NCBI RefSeq assembly: GCF_048569485.1
Contig: NC_134355.1
Location: 661,978,215-662,042,214 of the forward strand
DNA from: Anomaloglossus baeobatrachus
Lineage: Eukaryota; Chordata; Amphibia; Anura; Aromobatidae
Length of the DNA stretch: 64,000 nucleotides
Direction of reading: 5' to 3'
This document shows positions 33,470-44,476 of the stretch, piece by piece. Position numbers and translations under genes: made by a program. Positions within the stretch are counted from its first letter, which is position 1; each line of letters starts with the position of its first letter. The notes under the pieces are model-generated. The model saw only the letters and a program-made list of their open reading frames with translations, was not told where the DNA came from and ran no database searches.

Positions 33470-34965
33470 GCGATCGGGCTGCCGGGTGCCTGTGGCTGCG
33501 TGCAAGCGGCCAGGTACCTGTGCTTGTGTGGCGCCCTGGACAAGCCAGGGGCCACAGAGAACAACACTAACACACCCCACACTCCCGGTCAGGCACACCG
33601 AAGTCAGACAAAACCCTTGTTGCCTTCCTCCAGGGGCTGATGTCCACACCAGGGGGTGGAGCCAGGCGGTTGGTCTCCGCCCACCAAGGAGTTCACAGTC
33701 CTGGAGGCAGGAAAACAGTCAGTCAAGTGTTAGAGGAGAAAAGGAGAGGAAGGAAAGTGGCAAGTGAGCAGACTGAAGTTAGTCCGGGTGTGTGGCCCGG
33801 ACGGAGTAGCGGGGTTGGCAGACGGTGGTGACCGTCTACAGGAGTGGCCTATCGGAGTTTACCACAAGGACCGTGGACGGGCGGTGGCCCGGCGGTACCG
33901 GACCGGTACACAAAGAGAAGTCAGCACCATCTGGCAGGGGCTTACGGACACCGGCAAGGCTAGGAGTCGCCGTGAATTTGCCAAATTCGTTAGCGAAGGG
34001 AACCTCCGGGGTTTCCCAGCAGCCAAGTCCCGACAGAAGGCAACAGTCCAACCAGGAGAGGGAGACACAGCCACCGCCAAGGCAACCGTTTTCCAGGGCC
34101 AGAGCCTGCGGGCAAAAGGGGCTCCTCCGGCCCATATCCAAGCCGGGGAGCGGGTTACCGGTGGGAACCCATTGGAAACGTTACACTACATAGGTGCAGG
34201 TAACGGCAGTCACCATCAACCTGCCGGGAGAAACAACACCGCAGCCGTCTGTGGGACCCGTCCATCCAGCCGTGTGTTTTACCGAGAACTATGTCCTCAT
34301 CATTGGCTGAGTGAGTACCACCGTGCTGTGCGGCACAGCGCTGCCCCTGCGACCCTGCACCTCACCAGGCCCCGCAACCCGCCTGCAATCCATCCCTACC
34401 TACCCCCATCACCGGGCCCCGGGACAACCAACCCCCTACCCATGGAGGGGAGAACTAACATCAAAGCTGCTCCCTGTCACCGCTCCCGGGATCCCCGTCC
34501 AGAGCAGCGGTGGTGTCACCAATATCACCACAACCGTGGGTGGCGTCACGGACAATATCCAATCCCCATAATAAACCCCCTTTTCACTCACGGGCGAGAA
34601 GCGCCGCTCGAGTCCCCGGGATCCGGCACGCCGCTCGAGCCACCACCGAGCAGGAAGCAGCAGCCGCAGCAGCAGCCGGACCCGAGCAGTGGGAGAGCGC
34701 AGCGTCCCCTCCTCCGCCCGCGACACTTGCGTGCGGGTGGCAGCCGGGTACCTGTGGCTGTGTGCGGGCGGCAGTCAGGTGCCCGTGCGGGCGGCAGCCG
34801 GGCGCATGTGCGGGCAGCAGTCGGATGCATGTGCCTGCGTGCGGGCGGCAGTCGGATGCATGTGCCTGCATGTGGCCACCGGGTGCCTGCGTGAGGGCGG
34901 AAGCCGGGTGCCTGTCCGTGCTGGCTACCTCTCTGTGCGTGCGGGCGGCTTGTGCAGCAGGTTTC
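33470..34965. repeat. GC-rich minisatellite split by a solo LTR
   Basis: Units like 'gtgcgggcggcagccgggtgcctgtggctgc' run at 33470-33526 and again at 34726-34965, about eight degenerate units in total. The family A LTR at 33527-34725 sits within the array. Confidence 0.65.
33527..34725 (+). repeat. Solo LTR of family A
   Basis: TGTGGCGCCC...CGCGACA, 1199 bp, flanked by CTTG (33523-33526 and 34726-34729). GGCTGAGTGAGTACC is near 34307, and TGGCGTCACGGA lies at 34541-34552. It is close in sequence to the array LTRs. The open frame running through it is compositional. Confidence 0.9.
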
Positions 34966-35014
34966 CCAGTGTGTCCGCGGTCTCAGTTTCAAATGATGGT
35001 TCCGGGAGCAGGCG

Positions 35015-35140
35015 CGTGCGCAGATGGAGCGCTTAGATGAGAGCTCCATCTGCGCATGCGCCACTCCGGGAGTCAGTGCGTGCGCAGATGGAGCCCTTGG
35101 ATGAGAGCTCCATCTGCGCATGCGCTGCTCCAGATGCCAT
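35015..35140. repeat. Tandem palindromic unit (GAGCTCCATCTGCGCATGCGC)
   Basis: The words 'cgtgcgcagatggag' and 'ctccatctgcgcatgcgc' alternate as inverted and direct copies: two imperfect palindromes in tandem. Confidence 0.55.
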
Positions 35141-35354
35141 CATTTGAACCGGGACCATGGACACTGGGACACTGACCGCACCGGTCTGCTGCACCACTGA
35201 CCCGCTGCCGCCACTACTGACCTGCCGCGCCTGCCCCCATGGACCCCTCCGCGCCTGCCACCACGGACCCCGCTGCACCTGTGACTATGGACGCCGATGC
35301 CGCCAGCACAACCTCTGCCTCCCCGCTTCACCACCACTGCTGCCCCCCCCCCCA
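35141..35354. other. Pro/Ala-codon-like GC-rich stretch
   Basis: Repetitive 'gacccc/gcgcctgccaccacggac' sequence. Most likely simple GC-rich repeat; no gene can be supported. Confidence 0.3.
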
Positions 35355-35472
35355 GGTAAGACAACACCGGAGTATAAGACGGACCCCATTTTTATTTTTT
35401 TACCTTTTTTTATGTCTAAATTTGGGGTGTGTCTTATAATCCGGTGCATCTTATAAAGCGAAAAATACGGTG
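35355..35472. mobile_element. Terminal fragment of a non-autonomous DNA transposon
   Basis: 'gtgtgtcttataatccggtgcatcttataaagcgaaaaatacggtg' resembles a terminus seen in many vertebrate MITEs. The other end was not found. Confidence 0.35.
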
Positions 35473-36844
35473 ATTCAAGACTAAGCAGAAAAAATTAGTA
35501 CACTCTAGAAGCAAAAGCTATAGTTTAGACTACACAATTCTAACAAGAATTTAACTCCAGTTAAGTTTAATTATTTATTAAACAGGTGCCTTGCAGATAA
35601 GCGACTATAAAAGGAAGTTAGTCACCTAATAAAGATAATCCCTCCAGTCTGTTAGCAATGGCACCACACGGAAGAGAAATGTCACAAAGATCTGGGCAAG
35701 AAAATAATTTAATTTTCAGTAGGAAGGTCAACACTGTTGCTACATGCCTTCAAATCAAAATAAAAAACAGGAATATTTACTCCATGGATACATTTTGACA
35801 AGGCAATAATTATGACTCTAAAAATCTGAATTTGAATTGTTTTTTTAATTTGGTCATAATAGCAATATGAAACCAAAACCAAAATATATCTAAAATCCAG
35901 AAAACAAAATATCAAACCTTAGCCACCATATTCTAAGTTCATTTCAGGAAAATCTCATGGCTCTAAGTAATGCTAAAAAGTGAACTTATACAGTAATGGC
36001 CATCCTAGAGTTTGTCATCACATTTTGTTTTATGCTTTCTTCTTGAACAAATTCTGTTTTATACTTTTACTGACTGTTCAATGGTCTAAAACATCTGATA
36101 ATCCAACAGGTCCACACTTGCTTATCATAAAACATGTTATATACTGAAAAATAATAATTTGGGTGCACCTACCTCGAAAATGTAGATTTATGTAGAATCA
36201 GATATACAGGTATGTTCGTGATCAGTAACATCCAGAAAGTAAATGGACAAAATGAATTTCTATGCAGTTTTAGAGATTTTTACACTTTCATTTTATAGAA
36301 AACCAGCTCCCTTCCTAAAGGGGATATTTTCCTGAAAAACTGGTTAGTCCGGGTCAGAAATATTCTAAATGTATAAATTCTTGGATAATAATGTCCTGCA
36401 AGTCTCTTCTTTTTTTTTTTTTTTTTTACTGTATGAAGAAGTACACTCAATGCAAAACCTCAATATGTTAAATTTAAGTTTTACTTTTTTAATATATCAA
36501 GTTAACTGCAGATTTAAGCCAAAACCTATGGAAAAGCTGACTGTAGTGTTTTTTTATGGATTGAATTATTATTCAGCGCCACTGGAGGGCGATGTTGTTG
36601 GAGTTGAATATGCAATATCAGTTAATACATAAAATTGTTGATAATGGTTGGTTTTATGCCAATTTGCCATCCTGATGAGTAGTATAAGCTAGAATGTTAA
36701 TTACAGCTTCTAATACTAATATTTTGAGAACAAAGTTTCATTACTTTTATACAATAAAGGGGTGTTTCATTGAAAAATATCAAGGTTAACTATTAAAAGT
36801 AACTGTACTTTTAAGTAAATTTACAGAATATGCCATTGTGTCTG
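35473..36844. other. AT-rich stretch with possible Tc1-like remnant
   Basis: Around 35580-35740, 'atggcaccacacggaagagaaatgtcacaaagatc' resembles the start of a Tc1-type transposase gene, badly decayed. The remainder to 36844 is AT-rich with nothing recognised. Confidence 0.35.
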
Positions 36845-38938
36845 TGTAGTGCCCAGGGTTATGGGGTACTTGGTCCCGGGCAGTGAATATCTGAGGAATG
36901 TCACTTTGGTGGCCGTTGCCCGGTTCCGTGCCCTGGCACTTTTTGTAAAGGGGATATATTTACAGGGGATTAGAAGTGTTCACACGTGATGCCACTTCTG
37001 GTGTTGTGGCTATGTAGTTGGAGTCGCCGCTGCACAATGTTCATTACTGGGGCTGGTGTTGTACCGCCCCGTGCTCGGCTGCAGCCGAGTCGCTCGGATC
37101 CGGGCTCGTGTGTCGGTGGCTCGAGCGCCTCCAGACCGGGGGTCACGTCACTCTGTAAAGGGGCTGGCGTGTCGAGTGGGGTTTTTGGATTGGATTTAGA
37201 GTTTGTGACGCCACTCACGGGTTGTGGTGAATGTAGGCACCACCGCTGCCGGTTACTGGGCACCCCGGGGGAGATGTTGGGGGCATCTTGTGATGTTAAC
37301 CCCTCCGTGGGCAGGGGATGGTGGCCCCGGGACCCGGTTGATGTGGGGCAGTGTCGGTGCGCGGCCCGCGGGCCCAGTAGTACTCACTCGGACAAACACA
37401 CAGGAGTTTCTGGTAAACCAAACAGTGGACAATTGGTGTCTGCAACTGGTCGCTTCGGTCCTAAAACGGTTGGTGGTGTCCGTCTTCTCCTGCACCTTTT
37501 TGTAGATTTTGGACAACCGCGCTTCAGCAGATCTTTGACTCTTGGCAGTGGCCATTATCCGGAATTGGTGGGCTGTTGCCTTCTTTCGGGACTTTGGGTG
37601 GGAAAGGACCTAGAGTCCAGACCTCAATCAGTTAATTAATGGAGTCCGGTAGATTTGTGATCGCGTTTCAGGGTCCGAGTACCCCCACTGTGCGCCGGTT
37701 TCCAGCTGGTTTCCTGGTTCGGCACTACCCTGTCCCGGCTACTTACGGTTCCACCAGGACTGTCTTCCCGGCTCCTGCAGACAGCCACTACCATCTGCCT
37801 CCTGGTCACAGTGCCCGGGCGCCTACCCAGGGCACAGACAGATTCTACTCCTCACAACTCCGTCTCACAACTACTCCACTCCACTGTCACAAATAATCTG
37901 ACGTGTTTTCCTGCCTCTGGGCATGTGAACTCCTGGGGGGTGTGGCCAACCACCAGGCTCTGCCCCCATGGTGTGGACATCAAACCCAGAGGGAGGTAAC
38001 CAGGGTTTATTAGGTTGGCTGCTGACACCTTATTTGGGGATGGGTGTAGTGCATGGGGCTATCTGTGACTACCTGGCTAGTCCAGGGCGTCACAGTGTTA
38101 ATGGCAGCCTGGATGTTAGACCCTCTGTAAGCAGGGCCAGGCCCCAGAGGATAGGTGTAATGGCAGGTGTCGGAATAAGGTAGTCCACACAAGGGGTTCA
38201 GTACAACTGGTTCTTTACTCACTTTCTGGAGGTAACTGGTCACCCGAGGCTGGCTGTTTTCACCATCCCCTTTGTCCCAGTGCCAGTGTAGTAATCTGGT
38301 ACCTTCTTCCCCTGCACCTGTCTCTGGTTAGCGGGTCCCCATGGCATAGAAAAACTGGGGGTCCTCGTCCGGTGTTTTTTCTTTCCACTGCTGTAAGTAT
38401 GACGGTAGAGTGAACCCTGGGGGGTTGGAATCTCTGGTCCTGTCCCCGGCTCTCTCTTTGCTACTGAGTCTCGGATTTTTAGGGTCAGCGAGGTACTTGA
38501 TGGTCCCCTCGCTGTACAGGTGGTGTTAAGCCTGCCTAGAGCTTTATGCCTGACCTAGGGTCCTGTACCTGTTGGTGGGTAGTTTTGGGAGTACTCCACC
38601 AGCAACTACCCTCCTGGGCACCAGATTACTGTCAACTCCTTGTCAGTGCATCTCCTCATGTCCACCCTCACTCCTCTCCTACTCAGACTCTGACTGTCCA
38701 CAGTCTGCCCCTCCCACCTGGTAAACTAGTGGACTGGACTGGCTCCACCTCTAGGCGGCCATCCATTGGTCCAACCCTAGCTTTGCACTCTTGTATGAGG
38801 ATTGTTGGGCAAAACTGGGATTACCTGAAGTGTTTGTGTGTGACCAGCACTGGTCTTCCAGGGCTATAGGGGGTAGACCCTGCCTCTCGGTGATGATGCA
38901 GAACCTTGAGGCTCCTTGATGGCTTCAGGGGCGCTACA
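36845..38938 (-). repeat. Solo LTR of family C split by a family B LTR
   Basis: The outer LTR runs from 36845 to 38938 with the flanking duplication TCTG (36841-36844 and 38939-38942). In the minus direction it begins TGTAGCGCCCCTGAAGCC. Its motif TGGCATCACGTG is inverted at 36983-36994. A GTGAGTAAAG donor-like word lies near 38218 (inverted). The inner LTR occupies 37060-38094. Confidence 0.8.
37060..38094 (-). repeat. Solo LTR of family B, nested
   Basis: A 1035-bp LTR, in the minus direction beginning TGTGACGCCCTGGACTAGCC and ending GGGGCGGTACA. It is flanked by GTGT (37056-37059, 38095-38098) within the outer LTR. The inverted TGGCGTCACAAA lies at 37202-37213. Confidence 0.85.
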
Positions 38939-38942
38939 TCTG

Positions 38943-39354
38943 AATAGGAACTTGCATTGTTCTTTGCCATCACATGACTTATATCCTGATTTTTCATAGG
39001 TTATTTCCCTTTGTAGGCACTATCCCTTAATTTAGAATTGTGTCTATGATGGCGACTGAAGACTAGCTGATATGATGTCTCCAAAACCAATAAACGTTGG
39101 GATTACTCCTCTTCATTTCTTAGCCATAACCCAAATAGCAGCAGCATGGTGGTTATTACACAGCAGTATCAAGCAGTGTAGATGTGAATCAACTCTGGGG
39201 GTGAGATAAAAGACTTGTTAGAAAACTCAGTACAATTTTTCTGTGTCTCCTTCCTATTTTCTCACTCTGCTCCGCACACCTCATTCCCATGGAGTATAGT
39301 GGGATGTGTAATCTCACGACAGTAATTGTCTTGTTGAGCTGTTTTTCACATTAA
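38943..39354. other. Intergenic, nothing recognised
   Basis: No gene or assigned repeat. Confidence 0.4.
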
Positions 39355-39765
39355 TGGTTCTTTTCCACTTGCATACCACTTCCGTTGCGAGAGCATCGGA
39401 AGCGATATGCTAATGACCCTTTACTGCGGGTATCAGCCGAGGGTCATGCGACTGATGTGATCTTGTGATCATATCACAGCTGCAAAGAAGAGGGAGCGAG
39501 CACTTTATCCCATCGCCTCCCCGGCCAGTCTCTGCGTTTATTGCACTGCAGTCGCATAACATGCGAGTGCAGTGCAAAGTTTCACATGCTCCTATTGACT
39601 TGTATGGGGGTGCGTGAGCAGAGACTCGCTGCCAAACGCAGCATGATGTGACTGCAGTGAGAGCATGATTCGTGTCGAGAAGTAAAAGGCAAGAGGACAC
39701 TGCCTCATTGATAATCGGATCACATTCGCACATGAAAATTGCAAGTGGGGAAAAAAAAAAAAAAA
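39355..39765. mobile_element. MITE with TTTTCCACTTGC ends
   Basis: Inverted ends TCTTTTCCACTTGCA and TTGCAAGTGGGGAAAAA enclose GC-richer sequence with short palindromes. Non-coding. Confidence 0.5.
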
Positions 39766-39957
39766 AAGTCCTAAATGGCAAGTTCAGGAGATGGGAAGAG
39801 GAAAAAAAAAATGTCTGAATAGTGAAAATGAAGCACATTTCTGTAAAAACATATATTAAAGTTCATTATCATTGAGCTATTGATATATGCAAATCATTTT
39901 TAAAGTACAGTACCCTTTCAAAAAAATTTGACAAGTTGTCATAGAGAAAGTCATGAC

Positions 39958-40652
39958 TTTTTCAGTATGAGAATCAAAAACACTGCTGGAACACCATTGT
40001 AAATGTGAACAGGGTGCTAGCCAAAAAATACACAATTTATATAAAGTGAAAGCTGCATACAAAATTCAGAGAAATATGAACAAGCATAACTGCTTTATAA
40101 TACATAAGGAATGAAAAAAACTAGCCATATGAAAAATTGAAATTTTTTTAAATGCGACATTGTATAACTGCTGAGGATTATTTGAAAAAAAAAAAAGATA
40201 TTTAGCTAATGTATTGATCAATTCATTACTACCCCATAACCAACGTCACGGTAATCGCTTATTTATGGAGTTCCTAACCAAATGTTACCTCTGTCCCGCC
40301 CTTTAGCCATGATTATTCCACTTCCTATATAGCCAGGTCCCTTGCTTCCGATACAAAAGCAGGTTTTAACCACATATAGAAGTAAAATTTGGATAGGGAC
40401 CCCATAAATAAGAGATTACCGTGAAGTTGGTTATGGGGCAGTAATGAATTGATCAATACATTAGCTAAGTATCTCTTATTTTTCAAATAATCCTCAGCAG
40501 TTATGCAAGGTCACATTTACATTTTTTTTCAATTTTTCATATGGCTAATTGTATTTTTCATTCCTTATGTGTTATAAAGCCGTTATGTTTATTCATATTT
40601 CTCTGAATTTGGTGTCCAGCTTTCACTTCATATAGATTTTTCAGTATGAGAA
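39958..40652. mobile_element. Foldback element flanked by 16-bp direct repeats
   Basis: TTTTTCAGTATGAGAA occurs in direct orientation at about 39958-39973 and 40637-40652. Between them, the arms 40035-40235 and 40430-40635 are inverted copies (for example TTCAGAGAAATATGAAC against GTTCATATTTCTCTGAA, and GGTTATGGGG words). Non-coding and unclassified. Confidence 0.55.
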
Positions 40653-41090
40653 CTTTGTTTGCAGGAGAAGGTCAAGGATTTTGTGCTATCATGTTGGGTA
40701 CATAATTTACTAACTCTGTGGGACAAGGAATAAATAACCTCGTTTAACTTGCAGTGGGGCATAAATGATATGGTAACGTATGTTGGTATGATATGTATAT
40801 GGTAACGTATGTTGGTATGATATGTACTTTTTATCATTTAATATTTTTAGTTAATGCTCAAAAAATTCCTTCTATTTAAAAAAAAAAAAAAATAATTTTG
40901 AATATTTCCTTTGTAAGACATTTGGGGGAATCTAGCTTTTGTAAGTTCCTTTGAGAAACAAAACCCAAAACAAAAAACTGCAAAAATAGATTTGAAGAAC
41001 AGCAACAAAAAAAAATAAAATGTTGGCTACCCCCTCTAGCTTCAATTTTTTTTTTTTTTGGGGTGTGGGTGGGGGGGGGGAAATCTGCAG
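40653..41090. other. AT-rich stretch with a 32-bp direct duplication
   Basis: 'tatggtaacgtatgttggtatgatatgta' is repeated back to back at about 40770-40828. Homopolymer runs follow. No gene. Confidence 0.5.
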
Positions 41091-41680
41091 ATATAGGCTC
41101 TCTTTACTGTGGAAAGCTTCAAAAGGAACCTGAAGACCAATCTCTTCCAACAAGCTTACAACCTACAATAACGCACAGTCCAGTACACCACTGCGCAACC
41201 AGCTCTGTCCTCACCTACTGTACCCTCACCCATTCCCTGTAGACTGTGAGCCCTCGCGGTCAGGGTCCTCTCTCATCCTGTAGACTGGGAGCCCTTGCGG
41301 GCAGGGTCCTCTCTTATCCTGTAGACTGGGAGCCCTTGCGGGCAGGGTCCTCTCTCATCCTGTAGACTGGAAGCCCTTGCGGGCAGGGTCCTCTCTCATC
41401 CTGTAGACTGGGAGCCCTTGCGGGCAGGGTCCTCTCTCATCCTGTAGACTGGGAGCCCTTGTGGGCAGGGTCCTCTCTCATCCTGTAGACTGGGAGCCCT
41501 TGCGGGCAGGGTCCTCTCTCATCCTGTAGACTGGGAGTCCTTGCGGGCAGGGTCCTCTCTCATCCTGTACCTGTCTGTTTCGTATTGTTAATGATTGTTG
41601 TATTGCTTTTATGTATACCCTTTTCTCACTTGTAAAGCGCCATGGAATAAATGGCACTATAATAATAAATAATAATCTTA
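41091..41680 (+). mobile_element. LINE-like 3' fragment with tail
   Basis: 'tggaaagcttcaaaaggaacctgaagaccaatctcttccaac' resembles the end of a non-LTR retrotransposon reverse-transcriptase frame. It ends in 'aaagcgccatggaataaatggcactataataataaataataat', a typical A-rich LINE tail. The subfamily was not determined. It is expanded internally by a minisatellite. Confidence 0.55.
41240..41570 (+). repeat. 41-bp minisatellite, about 8 units
   Basis: The unit is 'tgtagactgggagcccttgcgggcagggtcctctctcatcc', with one or two changes per copy, expanded from a motif that occurs once in the surrounding LINE-like tail. Confidence 0.9.
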
Positions 41681-42912
41681 ATAAGCTTTGGGTCAAGTCA
41701 GAAAAAAGGCTCTGTAAAGGCTTTTTTTTTAAGAATGTTTTGCTCTACGGTTGAACTCTGGCAATCTTGGCTGTGTGGGATAACCGAGTAAAGAGACTGT
41801 TTAGTGGCCTTTTTTTAAATTTGTTAAACTCCTTCCTCTGGCACAGGCCAAAGGATGTTCCTCGGCACGCCACAACATTCTGCATCACCATCTGCTACAC
41901 TCCATCAACATGGTTGGAGGAATATGTGTCCACACGTCTCCAGGTACTGAGTGATGGGACTTCCACATTTAGTTCATGTTCCTTGGCTTCGGCTTCCACC
42001 CATACCCGCTTAATCATGACTCTAGTACCGACAATAAAGCAAATATACACGAAGTCCTATTTATTACTCCTTGCTGTATTATTCAGCCATGGTTGCCTGC
42101 TTTGAACAATAGCTTTTTCAAAATAATCACTTTAGGCCCCCTGTACACTTTGTCAACAGCACGAAGGAAGTGCCTAAAGGCAAAGTGGCTGAGGCTGGCG
42201 GTAGCAAGGCTAGCTAGCGAACCGACAGTTTGATCCCAAATCCATCCATAAGCTTTTTAACTGCAGCCGCTGTATTATGTGCTACTGGAGTTTACATTTT
42301 GGCTCGGGGGAAGGGGGGGTTACTATGAAAGCAGGCTCTTTAGGGTCTTTTCTTAAACTTTATGCTCTGTGTTTAAACTATTGCAATCTTGACTGTATGG
42401 GTGAACTGTGCGTACAGGCTATATAAAAGGAATTTGTTAAACTTTATGCTCTGTTGTGGATTTCTTCCAATCCTTTCTGCAGATTGCCAGCTCAATCAGA
42501 AATCCAACTACAAGCTTTTTACCTGCAGCAGCTTTAGTGTATGCTACTTGAGTGTAAAATTAGGCTCTCTAGGGGCCTTAAAAAAAAAAAAAAAAGTTAG
42601 TCTTTGGGGGTACCCTTCCAATCTTGCCTATGATGGTGAAATGTGAAAAAAAGTTCTGTAGGGTGTAATACAATGTGCGACTTAGGTGGAAACAGTTTTG
42701 GCTCATGTCCTAACACCACAGAGGCTTGGTGCACATTTTTTTGTCCATGTGGCCACTTCCTACTACTCTGCTTCCTGCACTTCCTTCTCATCTGGTCAGG
42801 GTACACCTGCACGACCAACCTCAATCTAGCCTTGGGGGAAACCACAGCAGGATGTTTTGAGATTCTGCTGTTTGGGGTTAAAATCCCCCACCTCAAAAAG
42901 GAGCTGTGGATT
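41681..42912. other. Decayed self-similar region
   Basis: The words 'gcaatcttggctgtgtggg', 'gcaatcttgactgtatggg' and 'ccaatcttgcctatgatgg', each near 'aggctctttagggtcttt', recur at about 41770, 42385 and 42620. This suggests two or three old tandem copies of a 250-600-bp unit. No gene is supported. Confidence 0.35.
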
Positions 42913-43330
42913 TGTAACGCCCCTGGACTACTCAGTTTGTCACAGGGTACTGCACAAACTGCCCTCCCCGTGCAGTATTCAACCCCTATGGTTCTGGGTC
43001 TCTGTCTTGCAGTGTTGCCTCCACCAGCATTCACAAATCCTAGATACACCTCGCACCACACCTGTCAGGCACACCAGTGGGCTGCTTAAGCAGGAATAGG
43101 GTCCCCCACCTAGGTGTCAGGCAGGGAGGTGGGAGGTGTCAAGTGAGTTCTGTGGTAGCCCTCGAGCTGTGAGGAGCTCTGAGGAAGCTGGGAGTTGGAG
43201 CTCCCAGGGGAGAAGGAAACTAGGTCGCAGATGGTGGTCTGGACCTAGAGGAGTCGGATTCCCGGTCGCAGGGGATTGAGGCTAGGTGCCTGGAACCCAT
43301 CGAGGAGGATGGTCAGCAGCCTGGTTCTAT

Positions 43331-44035
43331 TGTAACGGGGTGCCGGGGGTGCCTTGGGGGTTGTAGTCGTGGCCCCTCTGTGTGACAGGCTAACCCCTGG
43401 CCCCGCCGTCACTATTGGGACAGGGGATTGTTTTGCGGGGCAGAGTATGGATGAAGGAAGCACGTTGACAGACGCAGGAAGATTCTGCAGGCGGGCATCA
43501 GTTGAACCAAACGGCATTTTATTGCACATAGTTTCACAACAGGCTCAATGTACGAATCTTGTAACAAGCAATCACAATTCCTGCCGGGGAAAAACTGCTC
43601 CTGTCTTCTCTCCTCAGGGGACCTTGCCCGGCTACTTCTAGTCTTCTGCACCCGGGCTCCCGCTCCGGCTACCACAGATTTGACCCACACAACTCTGCTT
43701 CACCGACTAGGACACTTTCTTTCTCCTTTCTTTTGCTAGCTGCCACCATAGCTCCCACACTCTGCCCCCGTTGCTCTTGCTCCCCCGTCCCGGACTCGAC
43801 TCACTCAAACTTTCCTCCCTACAACACTCTCTCTCCCTCCCCTAAGCTGCCGGCTCCACCTCTCTCCTGCACTGTTTCTATGGGGACAGCCGTCCCACCA
43901 AGCCACTAGGGGGGGGGAACCCACTAATACAGTAAAAACACAATTTATCATTAACAGCTTTATCTACCCCCAGCGTGGGGTATCTTCAGGGGGGGATACT
44001 ACTCCTCTTTGTAAGGGGCCCGTCCACCCCTTACA
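43331..44035 (-). repeat. 3' LTR of the second CSD element
   Basis: On the plus strand it reads TGTAACGGGGTGCC...CCCCTTACA. It is a direct repeat of 46078-46800. Confidence 0.9.
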
Positions 44036-44052
44036 TTCCTCCCCTCTTTTTG
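44036..44052 (-). other. Polypurine tract
   Basis: In the minus direction it reads CAAAAAGAGGGGAGGAA, directly before the 3' LTR. Confidence 0.75.
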
Positions 44053-44476
44053 CCTTAGCCTCCCGGCAAGGCTCGCACCTGCAAAACACAATCTTAGCAG
44101 CAAGGCAATTTTTATAAAAACCTTAAAACTTTCATGTAAAAACACACTCAATGGGCGCACAAGTCCGGCGCCCAGAGTCCCTCCAAGGGAGCTCCTGGTC
44201 TTTGCAGCAGGTTTGCCCGGAGGCCTTTAACAGGCGCTCCCGGTCTTGGCTGATCTTCTGCCCGGAGGCTCTCACAGCACTCCCGGTCTTTGTAGGCAGG
44301 GAGCACAAACAATAAAGTCTCCGTCAACATCACAGAGGGAGTCCTTGCACAGTTCGGCATCAGGCTCCTTCCGGGCTCGGTAGCTTGAATGTTGTTACAA
44401 CTCTAACTCTTCACCGGTTCTTTCCACAATACCGGTACTTAGCACAATTATGTCCACCACCTCCGGTCGCTATGAT

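Noticed and set aside
33764-34894. A 376-residue open frame across a solo LTR
   Set aside because: It is a GC-rich compositional frame that runs out of the LTR into the minisatellite. It has no domain, and homologous LTRs do not keep the frame.
37060-38094. A complete retrotransposon in the B/C nest
   Set aside because: Only single LTRs with target duplications are present, with no internal region.
41240-41570. CRISPR-like regular repeats
   Set aside because: The units are contiguous with no spacers, and the context is eukaryotic. It is a minisatellite. The same holds for 23030-23415.
42643-43089. A 148-residue frame next to the family D LTR
   Set aside because: It crosses the LTR boundary at 42913. 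Hydrophobic by composition, with no recognisable family.
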